DNA of 64,000 bases. Source: Quercus robur. Its lineage: Eukaryota; Streptophyta; Magnoliopsida; Fagales; Fagaceae. The stretch's first letter is position 1, and every line of letters begins with the position of its first letter. The translations under genes were made by a program, and so were the position numbers. The stretch is from positions 68,400,290 to 68,464,289 of the forward strand of contig NC_065537.1 in assembly GCF_932294415.1 (NCBI RefSeq), read 5' to 3'. Below the pieces are notes generated by a model, which was not told the DNA's origin, did not search any database, and worked only from the letters and a program-made list of their open reading frames with translations. Shown in pieces: positions 59,126 to 64,000 of the stretch.

Positions 59126-59270
59126 TTCCATCACTGGTGCCACCCAGGTGCCTCTGCTTCTTCTTCTCTTCCATCACTGGTGCTACCTAGGTGCCTCTGC
59201 TTCTTCCTCTCTTCCATCACTGGTACCACCCAAGTACCTCTGCTTCTTCTTCTCTTCCATCACTGGTGCT
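59126..59270. repeat. 43-bp minisatellite, four units, inside the LTR element
   Basis: TTCCATCACTGGT starts at 59126, 59169, 59212 and 59255, a constant 43-bp period, each followed by (G/A)C(C/T)ACC and CTCTGCTTCTTC. Confidence 0.9.
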
Positions 59271-59879
59271 ACCCGGACTTGCCTAGTCGTTGTTAGAGCA
59301 GAATTGAAGGATCTATCGTCCCCGTGTATTATTTTTTTTATCATTATTTTTTATTATTATTATTTTAGTTAGCTTATGATTGTAGGCTTGTCGAAGCCCC
59401 TTTATAGATATTGTACTATCTCTTTATCTAATAAAAGATGATTTTATCGCATTTTACATATCCTTTCTCTTCTGCAATAATTATCTTCTGCAATAATTAT
59501 CTTCTGCAATAATTATCTTGTGAATGGATGTACTGGTATTTTTTCTTTTGAATCGTATTTAGAACTGATGCCTTTGTCGGTAGAGTTATTTATCGAAATC
59601 GACGAGCACAACAGTGTCGATTCTTAAATAAGTTAACTATACATGACTAACCGGGACAACAGCCGCACGTTTCGTATTGCGGACGGAGTAACCGCCTAAG
59701 GATGTGTAATCTGAAATAAACTGTCCAAAGGGGTCACTGGGCATTAGGGTTCTTTCCCGCGTTTTCGATGATATTCGTAACTTTAACTTGTTTTAGTTAT
59801 ATGGTCCAAGGACCGAGGCTTGACTGTACCTGGTCTAAACACAGAAAGGCACCATTGTGTGTTAGTTTCCATAAGGCCG

Positions 59880-60172
59880 GAGGGCCGAGGACCATGTAAT
59901 ACCTTAGTTCTGTCTAGCACTTAGGCTTAGGCTTTTAGGGTGTCTAGTTTCCCCATAGGCTTAAGTTCGAGGACCATGCAAGGTCTTGGTTCTGTCTAGC
60001 ACTTGGGCTTTATTTTCAGAGTGTCTAGTTTCCCCATAGGCTTGAGTCCGAGGACCATGCAAGGCCTTGGTTCTGTCTAGCACTTGGGTTTTGTTTTCAG
60101 AGTGTCTAGTTTCCCCATAGGCTTGAGTCCGAGGACCATGCAAGGCCTTGGTTCTGTCTAGCACTTCAACTT
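59880..60172. repeat. 81-bp minisatellite inside the LTR element
   Basis: TGTCTAGTTTCCCCATAGGC begins at 59941, 60022 and 60103, an 81-bp period with a partial unit before. Because 81 is a multiple of 3, one minus-strand frame reads as a 27-residue repeat (core LDRTKALHGPRTQAYGE), probably only a by-product of the period. Confidence 0.85.
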
Positions 60173-60511
60173 CTCTCTCCGTATGGGATTCAACGGACTG
60201 GACTACTAGGCCCACGAGAGTTGGCCCCTTGTCAGATGTCTGGGGCAAATGTCTGACGTCAGAAGCCCCTAGGACCACATTTCACTTAACAACCCTTCCC
60301 ATGTAATCAACGCTTCGAAGTATGGGCCTGAGTGGAGGCTGAGTAACGATAACGACGATGTGTTTTAGGAAATAAGGGGGAGGCTTTCGTGCAGCTTGTA
60401 CCACCACCACAACGGTCTTTCTGATGGACTCTTGGTGGCAGGAGCTTAACCCCTCCGTGATTAGTTGTTGCACTTGCTAACGCACAAGCTCTTCCCACAG
60501 ACGGCGCCAAT

Positions 60512-61132
60512 TGTAGGGTCACGTTTTTTCAGGTCAAGCCCAAGATGCATGGAACCTTAGACTAGTGAGCCCAATATAATGAATTTGTAGAGAGTGGGCC
60601 AAAGAGCTGGACTTTGGTGTGTGAATAAAGACCATCAAGGTATTCCCCAAGGGTCGAGTTTAACAGAGAGAATTGGTCATCGGTAAGATCCGAGGAGCTT
60701 TTTCTGGTACTTCTGGTGTGTTGGGGGTTCCCCCCCTTGTTTCTCTTTACTCTCCTTTTTATAGTCGTTTTCCTCCTTCTGAATGAGGTCCCTAGGGTAG
60801 GTATTTGTCCCATCAGCCCCTACCTCCAGTTGTTGGGAGTGGTTGTAAGGACAGAGAAGTATGGCTATGTTAGGCACAAGGTACTGAATGCAATAAAGAC
60901 AGCCTTCCCTTAGACGCTTCCGTTCTATCTGTTGTCTTTCTCTACTTTAAAGCTTTCCCTGCCCTGTGGAACGATCTGGAGTCTCGCTACCGGTGGTCTG
61001 TTACCTCTTTTACCCTTGGCTATATCCATCCGAGGAGGATTCTCCCATGGCCGAGGAGGGGTTTTTCCTTGGGCTGGGCCCCTGGCCCAGTATAGATATT
61101 GAAATGGGCCTATTAGTCTTTTACCCCCCACA
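60512..61132 (-). repeat. Right LTR of the element (its 5' LTR)
   Basis: 621 bp, direct copy of 57779-58410. Preceded on the plus strand by the reverse complement of the TGGCGCC primer-binding-like site, and followed by the ATATA target duplication. Confidence 0.9.
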
Positions 61133-61189
61133 ATATATTTTTGGGATAAAAATTAGAGAGCAAATTGACACAATTGAAACAATTAAAAA

Positions 61190-61615
61190 AAAAAAAATTG
61201 GCAAAATTACATTTTTCCACCTTAAATTATACCTTATATTACACTTTATACCATAAACTTTTAAAATTCACGTTTTGCACCATAAATTATGACCCATGTT
61301 ATACTTTGCACTCGACGTTAAGTTTTCTGTTAACTTGGATAGAAATTTAAAGTTTAGGGTGTAAAGTATAATAAAGAGTACAATTTAGAGTGATAAAGTG
61401 TAATTTATCTTTTGTTTTTTAAAGAATTAAGAAGATGAGCAATTAGGACTTTTTACGTGGTGTTATATTTTTTCATTTAAGTTAATGGTAAATTTGATGT
61501 CGGGGTGTAAAGTGTAACAAAATTATAATTTAGAGCGCAAGACGTACATTCGAAAAATTTAGAGTGCAAAGTGTAATTAGAGATATAGTTTAGGTAGTAA
61601 AGAGTAATTAAAAAA
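61190..61615. repeat. Foldback, MITE-like element
   Basis: The left part has AAATTACA, ACCTTAAATTATA and TTACACTTTATACC. The right part has their reverse complements in diverged form (TATAGTTTAGGTAGTAAAGAGTAATT, GTGTAAAGTGTAA). Similar wording ('GCAAATTGCACCC') appears at 40390 in the PPR copy B region. No coding sequence. Confidence 0.5.
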
Positions 61616-61739
61616 AATAATTTAAAACACCTTCTTCCCAAAAATACCCAATTCCCAAGCGGGGGTCAAAAGGGGAAAACTGTAAAATATGTAAGGGCAT
61701 ATTTGGCAGAAGGGGAAGAGGAAAGAAGAAAAAGGAAGA

Positions 61740-61818
61740 AGAAGAAGAAGAGCCAGAGGAGATCGGCGTGAGAGAGAGAGAGAGAGAGAGAGGAAACTGA
61801 AAAAACGCAGCGTTTCAG
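61740..61818 (+). promoter_or_regulatory. CFAP20 5'-UTR exon with (GA)n and palindrome
   Basis: (GAA)n and (GA)n tracts run into AAACGCAGCGTTT (61803-61815, a perfect palindrome about a central A), followed at once by CAG/GTTAG, a splice donor at 61819. The acceptor TTGCAG ends at 62034, leaving 28 bases of leader before the ATG. The transcription start is not known. Confidence 0.55.
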
Positions 61819-62062
61819 GTTAGGAATTTTTAAATTCAGTTATATTTTCACTCTCCTCGCCGTATCTCCGCCGTGTCCGATTATTATTAAAAAAAAAAAG
61901 GGAAGGACACGCGTGCAGCCATTAAAAGAAAGAAGAAAAAATTTGTGCTGCTTATAATTTTTATACAATGAAAACTTCTTTGTATTTGTGTTTCTGATGT
62001 ATATGTACAAATTTGTTTTTTATTTTCATTGCAGTTCAATTTTCTTAATAGTGCTGAAAAAA

Positions 62063-63472
62063 ATGTTTAAGAACACCTTCCAGTCTGGATTTCTGTCCAT
62101 CTTATACAGCCTTGGGTATGGTGGTTGTTTTTCTTATGCATGCATTTGAGAAATTCATGTTATACAGATTTTCAATGTTTTTTTCAACATTGCAATTTTG
62201 ATACTGAAAAGTGGGTAATTTTGTTTGAATATTGCAGGAGTAAACCTTTGCAGATATGGGATAAAGAAGGTAAGTGGGTTTTTTGCTCTGTGGTTTTTTT
62301 TTTTTTTGGGATAAAGTTGCTAGAAACAATTAAGCATGAGATGTAGCTTTGCTTGATTGTACCTGTCAGAAAAAAAATGTCATGCATTGCCATTTTTGTC
62401 AGGAAATTGGCTTTGCCTTATTTGTTTCCTTGAAAATTTGTTTTTCTCTGATAAGTGTGTATAAAGACCTGTCATCATTTTTCATCTTAAAGAGTTTGAA
62501 GTGGTGTTTTATGTTAATCCTATGATGCATGGGTACTGATATGGATACAGTATGGGTACGATACGGGTACGGGGATACAATGTTTTTTGAAAAACTTAGG
62601 GTACAATAACGGATAATAATGTGAATCCATGGCCATTAAATGATGTTTAGAATACAAACCAAGATTTAAAAGAGTAAATAACAGATAACTAGGTAAGTAT
62701 TCAACATTGTAACCAATATATAAAACATATAAATAAAAATTCTTACAAGTTTGGGCTATCTCTCACTATGGAGGATTGGGTTAGAATGATATCCAAGTCA
62801 TATCACGGGTGTATCCTGGATGTATGATATTTTTTTTTATTAAAATGACTAGGTACGTATCTTAGAGGCATCTGGTACGATACTGGTACAATACATATCG
62901 GATATGGGTATGTGAGCAAAAATGGGGTATCCGTGCATCCTTGCGTTAATCTATGAAATTCTTGCCAATTAGCTCTGGCTCACATAGTGCCTCCTCCACT
63001 TGTAAGAGCAAGGCGGAAATTGAGGTACCCACGGGTGTAGGTGTAACTTACCAATCGAAGAAAAAAAAAGTTCCATTAAAATTTTTTTTTTTTTTTTTTT
63101 TTATAGTTCTCTATTCAAGAGGTCCCAATATTTGCTTATGGGATAACTTTTCATCTGCAGCACAGCCCTTCTATTTTTTCCAAGTTTGTTAAGATAAATG
63201 CACCATTTGTGTTGCACTTCTTGCAGCTGCCAGTGGCCATGTAAAGCGACCACAGGATGAAGACATACAATCTAACGTCCTTGAAATAATTGGATCAAAT
63301 ATCCAGTCAACTTACATCACTTGCCCGGCTGATCCAGCTGCAACACTTGGTATAAAACTACCATTTTTGGTTATTATTGTGAAGAATCTAAAGAAATACT
63401 TTACATTTGAGATTCAAGTCCTGGATGATAAGAATGTCAGGCGGCGTTTCCGAGCTTCTAATTTTCAAGTGT
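62063..63472 (+). CDS. CFAP20: Cilia- and flagella-associated protein 20 / BUG22 homologue, 5' part
   Basis: Coding exons 62063-62115 ([18 protein letters not shown]), 62238-62269 ([10 protein letters not shown]) and 63227 to about 63472, in phase. The third exon reads [20 protein letters not shown], then [40 protein letters not shown] and NFQ. This is the strongly conserved N-terminal half of CFAP20 (about 190-200 residues in all). The rest lies beyond the right edge. The donor is uncertain by a few bases; GTAAGT at 63473 is the best match. In animals and protists the protein sits in axonemes and cilia, where it supports the doublet inner junction. Flowering plants have no cilia yet keep the gene; its job there is unclear, and roles in nucleus or transcript processing have been proposed. 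Intron 2 carries a MITE-like insertion. Confidence 0.95.
62525..62943. mobile_element. MITE-like element in CFAP20 intron
   Basis: The left end GATGCATGGGTACTGATATGG and the right end in reverse, GGATGCACGGATACCCC, form a 12-13 bp inverted repeat. Both subterminal regions are rich in GATACGGGTAC/GGTACGATAC motifs. TTAATC(C)TAT occurs on either side (about 62514 and 62945), possibly a target duplication. No coding sequence. Confidence 0.5.
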
Positions 63473-64000
63473 GTAAGTCTGCCCATGTTTCTGTTGTTTA
63501 AATGTTCCCACCCCTTCCCCCCTTCTTTCTGTGTGTGCTTGTGTGTCTGTCTGTTGTGGACAATATTCTGGTAAATAGTGACCACTTTTGTTTTAGACGG
63601 CACTGAAGAAATAGTTGTTACCTGTAAGATGAATTATTTCAAAATATGTTTTGTGACTTTTGTTAGCTGAATAGTAGACTAAAGAGGACAAGTGATTAGT
63701 AATCTAAGATCTAGGTGAAGATATGGTTTTTGGCATTATGAACTGATTTTGGTCATGTTGCAAACTTTATAACCACAGGTCCCTCTTCAGTTAATGTAGC
63801 ATATTATAGTTTAAACAGGATGCCTCAAGATTGTTTGAGAGGGTTGTGGAATTGGAAATTTAATATTTCATCTCTTCATCTCTAAGCTTTATAATGTTCC
63901 TATTATCTCTAAATTGTAGAATACTCTTTAAGCTGTTTTGTTATAAAATTTGTTACATTTTTTTAGATTGTGATACAAGTTGCACTATGTTTTAAGCTGT

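Larger units (their letters stand above)
57779..61132 (-). mobile_element. Non-autonomous LTR retroelement (LARD/TRIM-like), minus orientation
   Basis: A fossil element 3354 bp long. Direct LTRs lie at 57779-58410 and 60512-61132, with TG...CA ends on the plus strand. ATATA stands on both sides (57774-57778 and 61133-61137), a 5-bp target duplication. Read on the minus strand, a primer-binding-like TGGCGCCGTCTGTGGGAA follows the LTR at the right, and a purine tract GAGGGGCTAT precedes the LTR at the left. The element therefore points leftward, with a primer site of the type used by many plant gypsy elements. The 2.1-kb interior has no gag or pol, only minisatellites. Structure looks whole, but coding capacity is absent, so it would have relied on a partner. 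The LTRs differ by several percent, so insertion was not recent. Confidence 0.9.

Noticed and set aside
59961-60278. 105-codon repetitive protein in the LTR element
   Set aside because: Its 27-residue period equals the 81-bp minisatellite period. There is no known domain and no sign of selection for protein.

Overview
This is nuclear DNA from a flowering plant, almost certainly a woody eudicot. The genes have many small GT-AG introns, the spacers are AT-rich, and the proteins read like those of rosids (choline kinase, a BRCT protein, a cytosolic sulfotransferase, a PPR596-like PPR protein, MIZ1, LNK, CFAP20). The short inverted-repeat elements that open with a 'GTTTGGATACMGC' motif, and the tRNA-derived SINEs, recall Fagales such as oak or chestnut. 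That placement is my inference from memory and has not been tested.

Layout. 1-4.6 kb: the 3' two-thirds of a choline kinase gene (+). 6.2-13.6 kb: a BRCT-domain gene (+) with two E2F-type sites just upstream of its ATG, a 500-N assembly gap that probably hides an exon, and a dead PPR gene fragment in an intron. 13.6-24.3 kb: a gene-poor block of MITE-like elements, LINE and RNase H remnants, tandem repeats and a strong 25-bp hairpin. 24.4-25.9 kb: an intact sulfotransferase gene (+), with a decayed copy of its 3' end 2 kb downstream, then a three-unit tandem array. 29.5-45.6 kb: a tandem duplication of a unit holding a mitochondrial-type PPR gene and the 3' part of a MIZ1-like gene. The left PPR copy is intact. 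The right PPR copy has a 2-bp deletion. The left MIZ1 copy is truncated exactly where the right unit begins, and the right MIZ1 (45.3-46.0 kb) is intact. 47.35-48.33 kb: a Mutator-like element with terminal repeats of about 215 bp and an exact 9-bp target-site duplication. 49.3-53.3 kb: an LNK-type circadian co-activator gene (-) with three G-boxes upstream. 57.78-61.13 kb: a non-autonomous LTR element in minus orientation. 61.75 kb to the end: the 5' part of a CFAP20/BUG22 gene (+).

The genes do not form a pathway. They are independent housekeeping and regulatory genes, and the interest lies in how the DNA between them was rearranged. The most notable items are the datable tandem duplication with a readable breakpoint, the MULE, and a set of very short retro-insertions: an A/T tail of about 20-35 bp flanked by direct repeats of 12-18 bp. 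Several of these end in TATC before the A tract, as a SINE in the same window does. I found no convincing undescribed multigene system.
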